64,000 bases of DNA from Flavobacterium sp. H122 (GCF_004959765.1 NZ_SJZD01000002.1:352653-416652); one strand, 5' to 3'; counted from the first letter of the stretch, positions 1 to 8,111 are shown. Notes: generated by a model from the letters alone, not told the origin. Numbers and translations: made by a program.

Positions 1-281
1 AGAATACCGTTGTTGAAAATTTTGGAAAAAGTGATTATCCTAAAATATTTGTAAAATCATCAACAGGTTTCTATAAAACACCCGAAGGAATGCCCAACGG
101 AGCCACAATTCCAACGATTACTCTGATGATTGAAAATTCGCACCCGCTTCCGGTGAAAGCGGCCGGTGGAGTAAGAACTTTGGAAGAGGCTTTGGAAATG
201 ATCCGTTTAGGAGTCAAACGTATAGGTACCTCTGCAGCAAAAACCATTGCTGATGGTAAAACTTCTGAAGGAGGATATTAA
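1..281 (+). CDS. deoC: Deoxyribose-phosphate aldolase, C-terminal part (truncated by window edge)
   Basis: The 5' part lies outside the window; the reading frame is open from base 3 and ends in TAA. DeoC catalyses reversible cleavage of 2-deoxyribose-5-phosphate to glyceraldehyde-3-phosphate and acetaldehyde in deoxynucleoside catabolism. The visible 92 residues show the two hallmark stretches of the family: KSSTGF, containing the Schiff-base lysine of the (K)TSTGF motif, and VKAAGGVRT, the phosphate-binding GGVR turn. The protein finishes with a short tail rich in Gly, Ser and Lys, as usual for the class. The next gene starts 15 bases downstream on the same strand, so the two may be co-transcribed, although no functional link is evident. 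Confidence 0.93.
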   Translation, partial: NTVVENFGKSDYPKIFVKSSTGFYKTPEGMPNGATIPTITLMIENSHPLPVKAAGGVRTLEEALEMIRLGVKRIGTSAAKTIADGKTSEGGY

Positions 282-296
282 AATTAATCGACTTAA

Positions 297-2396
297 ATGA
301 AAAAAATACTTTTCGCTTTATTTATAATAGCTTTTCAAAACGTTTTTGCACAAGTAAATAATCAGGAAAAATTTCCGGTTTTTCCGGCTTGCCAAAATAC
401 TTTAAATAAGGATTTGGAGCTTTGTTTTTATAATCAACTGGAAGATTTTGTGTATAAAAATTTCCAGATACCCGATGTGGTTAAAGAGAAAGATTTTAAA
501 GGAAAGGTTATTACGCTTTTTGAAGTGGACACAACAGGTATTTTTAAAGTTTTGTATGTTGACGCCATTTATCCGGAATTGATTGAAGAGTCTAAAAGGG
601 TATTTTCTGTTTTGCCAAAAGTTGAACCTTCAACGTATAACGGAAATCCTGCATATGCAAGATATACTTTGACAACCTATATTCCACTAAAGAATCCCGC
701 TGAAAAAAAAGAAGATGTAATTACTTCTGAAAAAATTCAGGTTGGACTGAAAGATGAAAGTAATGAATTTGAATCTGTAAAAAAAGAATATAAAAAGTTT
801 GATAATCCTCAGTTTAAAAGTCATTTGAATATTCCTTTATCGCACAGTTATTATGCGCAGTTCGACGGATTTATGAATCAGGTAGGTACCAACAGTCATA
901 CGGGTTCCAGACCATTTACGTATAATGAGGTTGTAAAATATTATGATTTTAATGCGGTAAACGATAAAATCAAATTGAATAAAACAGGCTGGTGGGGCAG
1001 GAAATTGTTTAATGAAAATCTGGTTGCTATTCAGGGGGAAGACTATTGGTTTACAATGAATCCTGTCTGGGATTTACGCTTAGGTAAGACTTCTCCGGAA
1101 ACTGATGGTTTTACTTATAATAATACAAGAGCAATTCAAATACAAGGAGGTTTAGGTGAAAATCTGACATTTACTTCTTCTATTTTTGAAAGTCAGGGTT
1201 TCTTTGCCGAATATTATAACAGACTCTCAATTTCACAAAAGCCATCCGGTGGTAATCCTGCGATAATTCCTGGAATTGGTATAGCCAAAGATTTTAGAGG
1301 GAACCAATTTGATTTTCCTTCTGCAGATGCCAATATTTCATATACGCCCAGTTCGCATTTGAATCTTCAGTTAGGATATAGCCGGAATTTTATAGGTGAT
1401 GGTTATCGTTCGTTGTTGGAAGGAGATGGGGCCAGTCCTTATCCGTTTGTAAAGATTAATACAACTTTCTGGAAAATTAAATATACCAACACCTATATGT
1501 GGCTTAAAGATGTCCGTCCGGCAGTCACTGCCGAAAAGACTTACGCCACAAAATATATGGCGAATCATTATTTGAGCTGGAATGCATCCAAAAGGCTGAA
1601 TATAGGTTTCTTTGAATCGGTTGTATGGTCAAATACAAATAACAGAGGGTTTGATATTAACTTTGTGAATCCTGTGATTTTCTACCGTTCCGTTGAATTT
1701 TCCTCTTCTTCAAAAAGTGGAAATGCGGCATTGGGATTGACAACAAAATACAAATGGAGCAACAGTGTGAATTTTTATGGACAGTTGCTGATAGATGAAT
1801 TTGCGGTTGGTGATATGTTTGGCAGTGATAAAAGCTGGCGCAATAAGATGGCGTATCAGATAGGAGGAAAATATTATAACGCTTTCGGTGTGCCGAATTT
1901 ATATCTGCAGGCGGAATATAATATTGTGCGGCCTTACGTGTATTCGCATAGTGAAGTGCTTACGAATTATGGTCATAACAATCAGAGTATGGGGCATAAC
2001 TGGGGATCAAACTTAAGTGAATTGGTGGCGATAGCGCGTTATAATAAAGGGAGATTGTTTGGAGAGGCTAAATTGAATCTTGGAGTCAGAGGTTTTGATT
2101 TTGATACAGCATCAGATACTAAAAACTATGGATCAAATATCTATAAAGATTATGATGATCAAAGATTTGCTGACAAAGGTGTGAAAGTTGGTCAGGGAAA
2201 TAAAACGAATATTTTTATGGCAGATCTAAATGCCGGTTATCTGGTGAATCCAAATGCTAATTTGAAGCTTTTTGCTAATTTTATTTATCGAAATTTCAGC
2301 CCGGCTGCAAACACGGCCACTGTGTTTAAAGAAAATACAACCTGGTTCTCAATCGGACTGCGTTCAGATGTGTTTAACTGGTATTTTGATTATTAA
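297..2396 (+). CDS. remB: RemB-like gliding motility outer-membrane protein with TonB-CTD-like N-terminus
   Basis: 699 residues. A signal peptide is clear (residues 1-19, cut after VFA). Residues about 27-131 read like a TonB C-terminal domain: an FPVFPAC start, GKVITLFEVD followed by a variable turn, EESKRV, LPKVEPSTYNG and a final aromatic/proline strand. From about residue 175 the protein is rich in alternating aromatic and polar residues (NxxLQLGYSRNFIG, NASKRLNIGFFESVVW) and ends in a phenylalanine/tyrosine-rich strand (NWYFDY), which fits an outer-membrane beta barrel. Overall length and order match what I know as RemB of Flavobacterium johnsoniae, needed for normal gliding; this match is from memory. 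No other gliding gene is adjacent, so the symbol is tentative while an outer-membrane barrel is well supported. Confidence 0.62.
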   Translation: MKKILFALFIIAFQNVFAQVNNQEKFPVFPACQNTLNKDLELCFYNQLEDFVYKNFQIPDVVKEKDFKGKVITLFEVDTTGIFKVLYVDAIYPELIEESKRVFSVLPKVEPSTYNGNPAYARYTLTTYIPLKNPAEKKEDVITSEKIQVGLKDESNEFESVKKEYKKFDNPQFKSHLNIPLSHSYYAQFDGFMNQVGTNSHTGSRPFTYNEVVKYYDFNAVNDKIKLNKTGWWGRKLFNENLVAIQGEDYWFTMNPVWDLRLGKTSPETDGFTYNNTRAIQIQGGLGENLTFTSSIFESQGFFAEYYNRLSISQKPSGGNPAIIPGIGIAKDFRGNQFDFPSADANISYTPSSHLNLQLGYSRNFIGDGYRSLLEGDGASPYPFVKINTTFWKIKYTNTYMWLKDVRPAVTAEKTYATKYMANHYLSWNASKRLNIGFFESVVWSNTNNRGFDINFVNPVIFYRSVEFSSSSKSGNAALGLTTKYKWSNSVNFYGQLLIDEFAVGDMFGSDKSWRNKMAYQIGGKYYNAFGVPNLYLQAEYNIVRPYVYSHSEVLTNYGHNNQSMGHNWGSNLSELVAIARYNKGRLFGEAKLNLGVRGFDFDTASDTKNYGSNIYKDYDDQRFADKGVKVGQGNKTNIFMADLNAGYLVNPNANLKLFANFIYRNFSPAANTATVFKENTTWFSIGLRSDVFNWYFDY

Positions 2397-2448
2397 AAGG
2401 AAATGGGAAGAATGATTTTTATGGATTATTGAAATAGGATTTGATTTG

Positions 2449-2865
2449 ATGTTTTTGAAAGTAGAAATCAGGAAAATTGTTGATTATATTTTTAACGATG
2501 GTCACCACGATAATGATGTTAAAGAAATTTATGATAATTATTTTACATCTTGTGATTTTGAAGTTTTTTCAAAATCATTTGTAAAAGTTTGTGGTGAAAA
2601 AATTATGCTTTTTGGGTCAAATAATATCAAATTGAAAAATGAAGTAAATTCAGATGATTCTTTTTTAAGTGAAATTGCTGATAAATTTGATTTAATATTA
2701 AAAATAGATGGTTTTAGTTTAAAATGTGTTGTTGAGAATCATTTTTTTGATGATTTTTTCTTTCTTAATTACGATGAAAAATATATAATCATATACGGCC
2801 TAGGAGGAAGTAAATTTGTAGAAAGTATATATATACATGGGCTTTGGGAAGTTTTGAAAGATTAA
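2449..2865 (+). CDS. Hypothetical protein, AT-rich orphan
   Basis: 138 residues from the ATG at 2449 (a TTG codon directly before it is in frame but less likely). No signal peptide, membrane segment or family motif is recognised. The protein is acidic and rich in Phe, Asp, Ile and Lys, with a run FFDDFFFLNYDEKYIIIYGLGG near the C-terminus (split here only as a description of composition). Base composition is distinctly lower in GC than the flanking remB-like and ctaB genes, which suggests later acquisition. It stands alone between two conserved blocks. Size and acidity are like those of small immunity proteins, but no toxin partner is visible, so no function is proposed. Confidence 0.6.
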   Translation: MFLKVEIRKIVDYIFNDGHHDNDVKEIYDNYFTSCDFEVFSKSFVKVCGEKIMLFGSNNIKLKNEVNSDDSFLSEIADKFDLILKIDGFSLKCVVENHFFDDFFFLNYDEKYIIIYGLGGSKFVESIYIHGLWEVLKD

Positions 2866-2999
2866 AGTTTAAAATTCCCGGGTTTATAATCAAAATATTA
2901 TTTTCGATTTTTTGCTAAAATTTTTTGTTTCTTCAAATTTGGAATGTTTCTCTAGTTAATTAATCTCATGCAAAACTTTTAAACTTTTAAACTAAAGAC

Positions 3000-3007
3000 T
3001 ATCTTTG
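3000..3007 (+). promoter_or_regulatory. Promoter -7 box of the ctaB operon
   Basis: TATCTTTG matches the Flavobacterium TAnnTTTG -7 consensus exactly. It lies 23 bases before the TTG start of ctaB. No clear -33 TTG is seen at the usual distance. Confidence 0.6.
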
Positions 3008-3030
3008 CATCGATTTTTAAAAATATTGCC

Positions 3031-3933
3031 TTGAGCACTGTAAATTCTACTTTTTCATTAAAATCTATATTTCTTGACTTCAAAGAGATCACCAAAGCGG
3101 GTCTGGCTGTCAGTGTGGTATTTTCCTCAGTGGCCGGATATTTGCTTGGAGTTGAGGAAATCAATCAGCAAAGTCTGATAACGCTGGCTATGCTTGCTGT
3201 TGGCGGCTATTGCATGGTGGGAGCCTCTAATGCTTACAATCAAATCATAGAAAAAGATCTGGATGCCTTAATGGATAGAACTAAAAACCGTCCTATTCCT
3301 TCCGGCAGAATGACAGTTACTGCTGCTTTTGTAATTGCTTCGGTTCTCGCGGTTCTTGGAGTTGTGATTTTGTATAATATCAATGAGAAATCGGCTATGT
3401 TTGGCGCGATTTCAATATTTTTATATACCAGTGTCTATACGCCTCTAAAAACCAAAACACCGCTTTCGGTTTTTGTTGGAGCATTTCCCGGAGCAATTCC
3501 GTTTATGTTGGGGTGGGTTGCCGCTACAGGTGAGTTCGGGATTGAAGCCGGTACTTTGTTTTTAATTCAGTTTTTCTGGCAATTTCCCCATTTCTGGTCT
3601 ATTGGCTGGTTTTTATATGATGATTATAAAAAAGGAGGTTTTTTTATGCTGCCTACAGGAAATAGAGATAAATCAACGGCTATGCAGACGATATTGTATA
3701 CTTTGTGGCTGGTGGTTGCTTCGGTATTGCCTAGTTTCGGATATACAGGCCAGTTATATTTAACAGGTGTTTCTGCAATTATAGTTTTGCTTTTAGGTTT
3801 TTGGATGCTGTATTTTGCTGTCAAACTCTATCAGGAACAGACTGATAAGGCTGCCAAACGATTAATGCTGGTGAGTGTTTCGTATATCTCACTGCTTCAA
3901 ATAGTATATATTTTAGATAAATTTTTACGATAA
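3031..3933 (+). CDS. ctaB: Protoheme IX farnesyltransferase (heme O synthase)
   Basis: Integral membrane UbiA-superfamily enzyme that adds a farnesyl group to heme b, giving heme O, the precursor of heme A for aa3-type oxidase. The 300-residue protein has the first Asp-rich prenyl-diphosphate motif NAYNQIIEKDLDALMDRTKNRP, then alternating hydrophobic helices and the second conserved loop YDDYKKGGFFMLP. The start is TTG at 3031: no in-frame ATG occurs before the conserved KAGLAVSVVFSSVAGY helix, and the -7 box lies just upstream. The stop codon is directly followed by the ATG of the next gene (TAAATG), so ctaB and the first subunit III gene are translationally linked. Context in an oxidase cluster supports the assignment. 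Confidence 0.95.
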   Translation: MSTVNSTFSLKSIFLDFKEITKAGLAVSVVFSSVAGYLLGVEEINQQSLITLAMLAVGGYCMVGASNAYNQIIEKDLDALMDRTKNRPIPSGRMTVTAAFVIASVLAVLGVVILYNINEKSAMFGAISIFLYTSVYTPLKTKTPLSVFVGAFPGAIPFMLGWVAATGEFGIEAGTLFLIQFFWQFPHFWSIGWFLYDDYKKGGFFMLPTGNRDKSTAMQTILYTLWLVVASVLPSFGYTGQLYLTGVSAIIVLLLGFWMLYFAVKLYQEQTDKAAKRLMLVSVSYISLLQIVYILDKFLR

Positions 3934-4515
3934 ATGGAACTTTCTATACAAGAAGAGAAACAGAAAAAAGCGCGTTCATACAAGCTTATTCTGTTGTTTG
4001 GAATGCTGAGTATGTTTATGATGTTTGCGGGATTAACCAGTGCTTATCTGGTGAGTGCTTCCCGTAAAGACTGGATTCATGAAATGATTTTACCTCCGGC
4101 TTTTACAATTAGTACGATTGTGATTATTATGAGCAGTGTGACTGTTCACTTTGCTAAAATGGCAATCAAAAAGGACGACCGGAAAAATACAACAATATTT
4201 TTATTGGCTACTTTGCTTCTTGGGTTGACATTTGTATTTTTTCAATTCAAAGGCTTTAGTCAGGTAATTGATATGGGGTATTATTTTACAGGAAGTGAAA
4301 GTACTGTGACTACTTCGTTCTTGTATATGCTTACATTATTGCACCTGGTGCACCTTTTTGCAGGCGTTATTTCGCTTTTAATTATAATTTATAATCATTA
4401 TAAACAAAAATACAACTCATCTCAAACCACTGGAATTGAGCTAGGTGCGATGTTTTGGCACTTTTTGGACTTTCTTTGGGTGTATTTGTTTTTGTTTTTG
4501 TATTTCGTAAAATAA
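3934..4515 (+). CDS. Cytochrome c oxidase subunit III family protein (short copy)
   Basis: 193 residues with five predicted membrane helices. This is one of two subunit III-type genes in the cluster; it has the conserved C-terminal helices LHLVHLFAGVISLL and a final EXGAMFWHFLDFLWVYLFLF segment, the family's W-H-F-x-D-x-x-W signature. Heme-copper oxidase subunit III binds lipid and helps stabilise the catalytic subunit and proton uptake. The start abuts the ctaB stop codon. Bacteroidota oxidases often have a short and a long subunit III gene in tandem, which matches the arrangement here. The catalytic subunits I and II are not in this window. Confidence 0.9.
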   Translation: MELSIQEEKQKKARSYKLILLFGMLSMFMMFAGLTSAYLVSASRKDWIHEMILPPAFTISTIVIIMSSVTVHFAKMAIKKDDRKNTTIFLLATLLLGLTFVFFQFKGFSQVIDMGYYFTGSESTVTTSFLYMLTLLHLVHLFAGVISLLIIIYNHYKQKYNSSQTTGIELGAMFWHFLDFLWVYLFLFLYFVK

Positions 4516-4525
4516 GAAAAAAACG

Positions 4526-4533
4526 TACATTTG
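4526..4533 (+). promoter_or_regulatory. Internal promoter -7 box before second subunit III gene
   Basis: TACATTTG matches the TAnnTTTG consensus and sits 13 bases before the ATG at 4547, in the 31-base gap between the two subunit III genes. It could allow the second part of the operon to be expressed separately. Confidence 0.45.
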
Positions 4534-4546
4534 ACAACTTTTTAAA

Positions 4547-5533
4547 ATGAATTCTATGGCAACGACAGTTACTACAAGTACTGAAGGTAAAGTTTGGGGC
4601 GGCGGAAACGAGCCTTTGAAAGCGAGCTATGGTAAACTGATGATGTGGTTCTTCATCGTATCAGATGCTCTAACTTTCTCTGGATTCCTTGCTTCTTACG
4701 GTTTTTCAAGATTTAAATTTATCGAAACTTGGCCTTTGGCCGATGAGGTGTTTACACACTTCCCATTCATGCACGGAGTTCCTGCGCCAATGTACTACGT
4801 TGCATTGATGACTTTTATCCTTATCTTTTCATCAGTAACTATGGTGTTGGCAGTTGATGCCGGTCATCAGATGAAAAAAGATAAAGTGGCGGTTTACATG
4901 TTCTTAACTATCATTGGTGGTTTGATTTTCGTTGGTTCTCAGGCTTGGGAATGGAAAAACTTCATCAAAGGAGAATATGGAGCTGTGGAGACTAAAGGCG
5001 GGTCAATTCTGCAATTCGTTGACAAAAGCGGGAAAAGAGTTGCTTTACATGAATTTGCGGTTGCTTTGCCGGAAGAACGTGTGCAGCACAAACGCAGCAA
5101 TGGTTTGTGGTACGAAGATGAGCCTGCATTGACGTCTGTGTCAGTTGCTGAAGTAGTGGCTGGTTTTAAAGCTAATGAGAATGTTTTAGTGCGTTCTGAA
5201 AAAATAGATCAGACTACTAAACAAAAAATAGTTTTATCCCGTGAAGAGTCACTTGCTCATTTGGAATCAGCTGTTTCTGTAATTGAAGGGGCTAATCTTA
5301 AGCAAAATGAGTACGGAAATAAGTTGTTTGCTGACTTCTTCTTCTTTATTACAGGATTCCACGGATTCCACGTATTTTCAGGGGTAGTTATCAATATTAT
5401 CATCTTCTTGAATGTGCTTTTAGGTACTTATGAGAGAAGAGGTAGTTATGAAATGGTTGAAAAAGTAGGTTTGTACTGGCACTTTGTAGATTTAGTTTGG
5501 GTGTTTGTATTTACATTCTTCTACTTAGTATAA
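4547..5533 (+). CDS. Cytochrome c oxidase subunit III (long form with hydrophilic insertion)
   Basis: 328 residues. N-terminal helices (LMMWFFIVSDALTFSGFLASYG), central helices and a C-terminal FITGFHGFHVFSGV ... YWHFVDLVWVFVF give the full subunit III signature. Between the helix ending near residue 140 and the one starting near 260 lies a charged insertion of about 115 residues with no membrane segment, not present in the short paralogue upstream. Codon choice here is more C-ending than in neighbours, as in highly expressed genes. An ATG nine bases further in (MATTV) is an alternative start. It lies between the short subunit III gene and the subunit IV gene, consistent with membership of one oxidase complex. 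Confidence 0.93.
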   Translation: MNSMATTVTTSTEGKVWGGGNEPLKASYGKLMMWFFIVSDALTFSGFLASYGFSRFKFIETWPLADEVFTHFPFMHGVPAPMYYVALMTFILIFSSVTMVLAVDAGHQMKKDKVAVYMFLTIIGGLIFVGSQAWEWKNFIKGEYGAVETKGGSILQFVDKSGKRVALHEFAVALPEERVQHKRSNGLWYEDEPALTSVSVAEVVAGFKANENVLVRSEKIDQTTKQKIVLSREESLAHLESAVSVIEGANLKQNEYGNKLFADFFFFITGFHGFHVFSGVVINIIIFLNVLLGTYERRGSYEMVEKVGLYWHFVDLVWVFVFTFFYLV

Positions 5534-5552
5534 TAAAAAAATATTAGATCTT

Positions 5553-5903
5553 ATGGGACACGCACACGAATCTAACGTAGGTAGAATTTGGAAGGTTTTT
5601 GGAATTTTATCTTTAATCACAATAGTAGAAGTTGCTTTGGGTATTTATAAGCCGCATTCGTTACTTTTTACAAACGTGTTGGGAATGAATTTACTTAACT
5701 GGATATTCATTATTTTAACAGTAGCAAAAGCATATGGAATTATGTGGGCATTCATGCACTTGGAAGGTGAAGTGGCAGCACTTCGCTGGTCTGTTGTAGG
5801 TCCGCTGGTATTTCTTATCATATATTTAGTGTTCATCTTATTGGTAGAAGCTGATTATGTATTTGAGGTGTTTAGAGATTCAACTATCAAGTGGAATTTT
5901 TAA
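5553..5903 (+). CDS. Cytochrome c oxidase subunit IV family protein
   Basis: 116 residues with three membrane helices: residues about 14-30, 45-70 and 85-105. The second helix ends in AYGIMWAFMHLEGE, typical of prokaryotic subunit IV (COX4 pro / CyoD-like), a small non-catalytic subunit that stabilises the oxidase. It starts 19 bases after subunit III and is followed by a strong terminator, so it closes this transcription unit. The function follows from family and position; the protein itself has few invariant residues. Confidence 0.88.
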   Translation: MGHAHESNVGRIWKVFGILSLITIVEVALGIYKPHSLLFTNVLGMNLLNWIFIILTVAKAYGIMWAFMHLEGEVAALRWSVVGPLVFLIIYLVFILLVEADYVFEVFRDSTIKWNF

Positions 5904-5923
5904 CAACATATTAATTCATAAAG

Positions 5924-5949
5924 AATCCCGATTTAGTCGGGATTTTTTT
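5924..5949 (+). terminator. Rho-independent terminator after subunit IV gene
   Basis: AATCCCGA / TCGGGATT stem of 8 bp with a 5-base loop, followed by a run of T. Confidence 0.85.
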
Positions 5950-5956
5950 ATTTTTG
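5949..5956 (+). promoter_or_regulatory. Promoter -7 box of the sco operon
   Basis: TATTTTTG matches TAnnTTTG, directly after the preceding terminator and 23 bases before the ATG at 5979. Confidence 0.45.
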
Positions 5957-5978
5957 TACTCTCTTAAATTCCTCTCTA

Positions 5979-6653
5979 ATGAATAAGAAACTTATATTGA
6001 TTGTATTGTTGGTTTTGCCAATAGTAATATATCTTATCTTCGCATCTGCGACTCATAATCAGCTGTTTTTGCCTACTTTGTCAAAAAATAACAGGGAATT
6101 GCCTGACTGGAAATCGTTGAATGGCGAAAAAGTTTTTTTAAAAAATAAAATCACAGTAGTCGGATTTATTGGTGACAATATAAAAGAAGCTCAAGGAAAC
6201 ATATTTAATTTGAATCAAAAAATATACGATAAGTATGTTGGTTTCAAAGATTTTCAGATTGTTTTGATTGCTGTTGACGGAAGTCAGGACAAAGTCAAAG
6301 CGCTGTTTGAAAAACTAGCCGGATTTACTGAAAACTTATCTGGTTACAAAGTTGTTTTTGCGTCTAAACCTGAAATACAAGCCTATTTCGATTCTTTTAA
6401 TCTGAAAGGAAAACTGGATGCCAACTGTGCAACGTCAGAAGTCTATATCATGGACAAAGACATTAATCACAGGGGACGAAAAGGGAAAAATAAAGAAGGT
6501 AAAGAAGAATACCGTGAAAGTTATAATGCTGTTTCTGCAGCAGATTTGCATAACGAAATGACCGACGATGTTAAAATTCTATTACGCGAATACCGTTTGG
6601 CATTAAAACGCAACAAGAACAAAGAGAACTTCCGTTTACACGAAAAGAAATAA
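5979..6653 (+). CDS. Membrane-anchored Sco-like thioredoxin-fold protein lacking the CxxxC site
   Basis: 224 residues. An N-terminal anchor (residues about 4-22) is followed by a periplasmic domain whose plan resembles that of the Sco protein encoded next: LNGEKVFLKNKITVVGFIGDN takes the place of the Sco strand that leads into CxxxC, yet the cysteines are missing. The only cysteine is in DANCATSEVYIMDKD, near the region where Sco has its metal-binding histidine loop. The C-terminal 30 residues are very basic. The stop codon is 1 base from the sco start. The protein may assist copper delivery or oxidase assembly without redox activity; the fold is inferred by eye. Confidence 0.65.
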   Translation: MNKKLILIVLLVLPIVIYLIFASATHNQLFLPTLSKNNRELPDWKSLNGEKVFLKNKITVVGFIGDNIKEAQGNIFNLNQKIYDKYVGFKDFQIVLIAVDGSQDKVKALFEKLAGFTENLSGYKVVFASKPEIQAYFDSFNLKGKLDANCATSEVYIMDKDINHRGRKGKNKEGKEEYRESYNAVSAADLHNEMTDDVKILLREYRLALKRNKNKENFRLHEKK

Positions 6654-6654
6654 T

Positions 6655-7338
6655 ATGAAAAATAAATCCTACATAGGCGTAAGTTTTATAATTCTGATTT
6701 TTGGAATTTTAGTGATTCCAAAAATTGTCCAAAGAATTAAAAATGGAGAGATTGTAAAAGATGAAAGGTTAGGGAAAGTCGCGGACCAAGGCACTGGTAA
6801 AAGTGATCTTTATGAAGTAGGGAAATCTCCTTCTTTCTCGTTAATCAATCAAAACGGTAAAAGTATATCAAATGAGGATTACAAAGGTAAGGTATATGTG
6901 GTTGAATTCTTTTTTACTACCTGTCCTACGATTTGCCCCATTATGAATAAAAACATGAAATTGGTTCAGGACAGTTTTGCATCCAACGCAAATTTCGGGA
7001 TTGCTTCAATAACAATCAATCCTGAAAATGATACACCTGAAGTATTGAAGGAACATGCCGAAGGGTTACAATTAAACGGTATGAACTGGCATTTTTTAAC
7101 TGGAGAGCAAAAATATATTTATGAAATAGCTCAAAAAGGTTTTAATCTTTATGTTGGTGAAAACAAAAAGGCGAATGGCGGTTTTGAACATTCTGGAATG
7201 TTTGCTCTGATCGATAAGGAAGGAAATATCCGTTGCCGTAAAGATGATTTTGGCAACCCTATTGTATACTATGATGGTTTAAAACCTGAAGGAATCAAAC
7301 AAATTAAACAAGATATATCAAAACTTTTAGCAGAATAA
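6655..7338 (+). CDS. SCO1/SenC family copper chaperone
   Basis: 227 residues. An N-terminal membrane anchor (8-24) is followed by a thioredoxin-like domain. The copper site is complete: FFFTTCPTICP supplies C90 and C94, and GGFEHSGMFALID supplies H179. Sco proteins load the CuA centre of cytochrome c oxidase subunit II. The gene lies after the oxidase structural genes, and its stop overlaps the start of the DUF420 gene (TAATG), which suggests coupled translation. Family length and motif spacing are normal. Confidence 0.93.
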   Translation: MKNKSYIGVSFIILIFGILVIPKIVQRIKNGEIVKDERLGKVADQGTGKSDLYEVGKSPSFSLINQNGKSISNEDYKGKVYVVEFFFTTCPTICPIMNKNMKLVQDSFASNANFGIASITINPENDTPEVLKEHAEGLQLNGMNWHFLTGEQKYIYEIAQKGFNLYVGENKKANGGFEHSGMFALIDKEGNIRCRKDDFGNPIVYYDGLKPEGIKQIKQDISKLLAE

Positions 7339-7880
7339 TGGAAAATACTAATATCGAAAAAAAATATAACGTTTGGATCGTAATTTTATCAGTGGCTATT
7401 CCTCTGGTGGTTGCATTATTATTTAAGGTAAAGCTAAAAGATTTTGGATTTGATGTCAAACCTTTGTCTTTTTTGCCTCCTATTTATGCAACAATCAACG
7501 GAATCACTGCTGTGCTTTTAGTCAGTGCAGTAATAGCTGTGAAAAACGGCAACAGAGTATTACATGAGCGTTTAATGAAATCTGCTATAGCATGTTCTGT
7601 TGCATTTTTAGGGATGTATGTAGCGTATCATATGACTGCGGAAGCAACTCCTTATGGCGGTACTGGATTAATGCGCGGTATCTATTTCTTTATCCTGGTT
7701 TCGCATATAGTACTTTCTATCGGTATTATACCATTGGTGCTGGTTACTTATGTAAGAGCGCTTGCACAACGTTTTGACAGGCATAAAAAAATTGCAAAAA
7801 TTGCATTTCCGCTTTGGTTATATGTGGCTGTTACAGGAGTTATTGTATACTTAATGATTTCACCTTATTATGTTAATTAG
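7338..7880 (+). CDS. DUF420 family membrane protein
   Basis: 180 residues with five predicted membrane helices. Conserved features of DUF420 are the H-E-R stretch (VLHERLMKSAIA), AYHMTAEATPYGGTG in the middle loop, a helix containing SHIVLSIGIIPLVLVTYVRAL and a basic RHKKIAKIAFPLWLYVAVTGVIVY end. Relatives in Gram-positive bacteria (CtaM) are needed for aa3 oxidase activity, and the position after sco agrees with a role in oxidase maturation. The start overlaps the sco stop by one base. Its own 3' end overlaps the following small gene by 11 bases. Confidence 0.88.
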   Translation: MENTNIEKKYNVWIVILSVAIPLVVALLFKVKLKDFGFDVKPLSFLPPIYATINGITAVLLVSAVIAVKNGNRVLHERLMKSAIACSVAFLGMYVAYHMTAEATPYGGTGLMRGIYFFILVSHIVLSIGIIPLVLVTYVRALAQRFDRHKKIAKIAFPLWLYVAVTGVIVYLMISPYYVN

Positions 7881-8106
7881 TCAAAAATTGAAAATAAAAT
7901 TTACATTTCTTATTTCTTATTGCCTATTGCCTATTGCTTCAAATGCCCAATGCGCCATGTGCCGTGCTTCATTGGAAAGTACAGGAGACACTGCTCAGGC
8001 TGAAGCAGTGAATGACGGAATAGTTTACCTTATGGCAATTCCGTATATTTTGGTTGGAATTGCAGCTATTTATATATATAAAATGTATAAGAAAAAAAGA
8101 GCTTAA
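7870..8106 (+). CDS. Small secreted/membrane protein with CxxC motif
   Basis: 78 residues; ATG at 7870 lies inside the end of the DUF420 gene. It has a signal-like hydrophobic segment (10-24, ending ASNAQ), then CAMCRASLES with a CxxC pair, an acidic stretch and a second membrane helix (52-68) with a KMYKKKRA tail. Operon position at the end of the oxidase biogenesis cluster and the exported CxxC suggest a heme or copper handling role, but this is inference. The overlap and the complete targeting signals argue that the short frame is real. Confidence 0.75.
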   Translation: MLISQKLKIKFTFLISYCLLPIASNAQCAMCRASLESTGDTAQAEAVNDGIVYLMAIPYILVGIAAIYIYKMYKKKRA

Positions 8107-8111
8107 AACTT

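Noticed and set aside
4932..5132. 66-residue ORF inside subunit III
   Set aside because: It is a shifted frame of the hydrophilic insertion with no coding pattern of its own.
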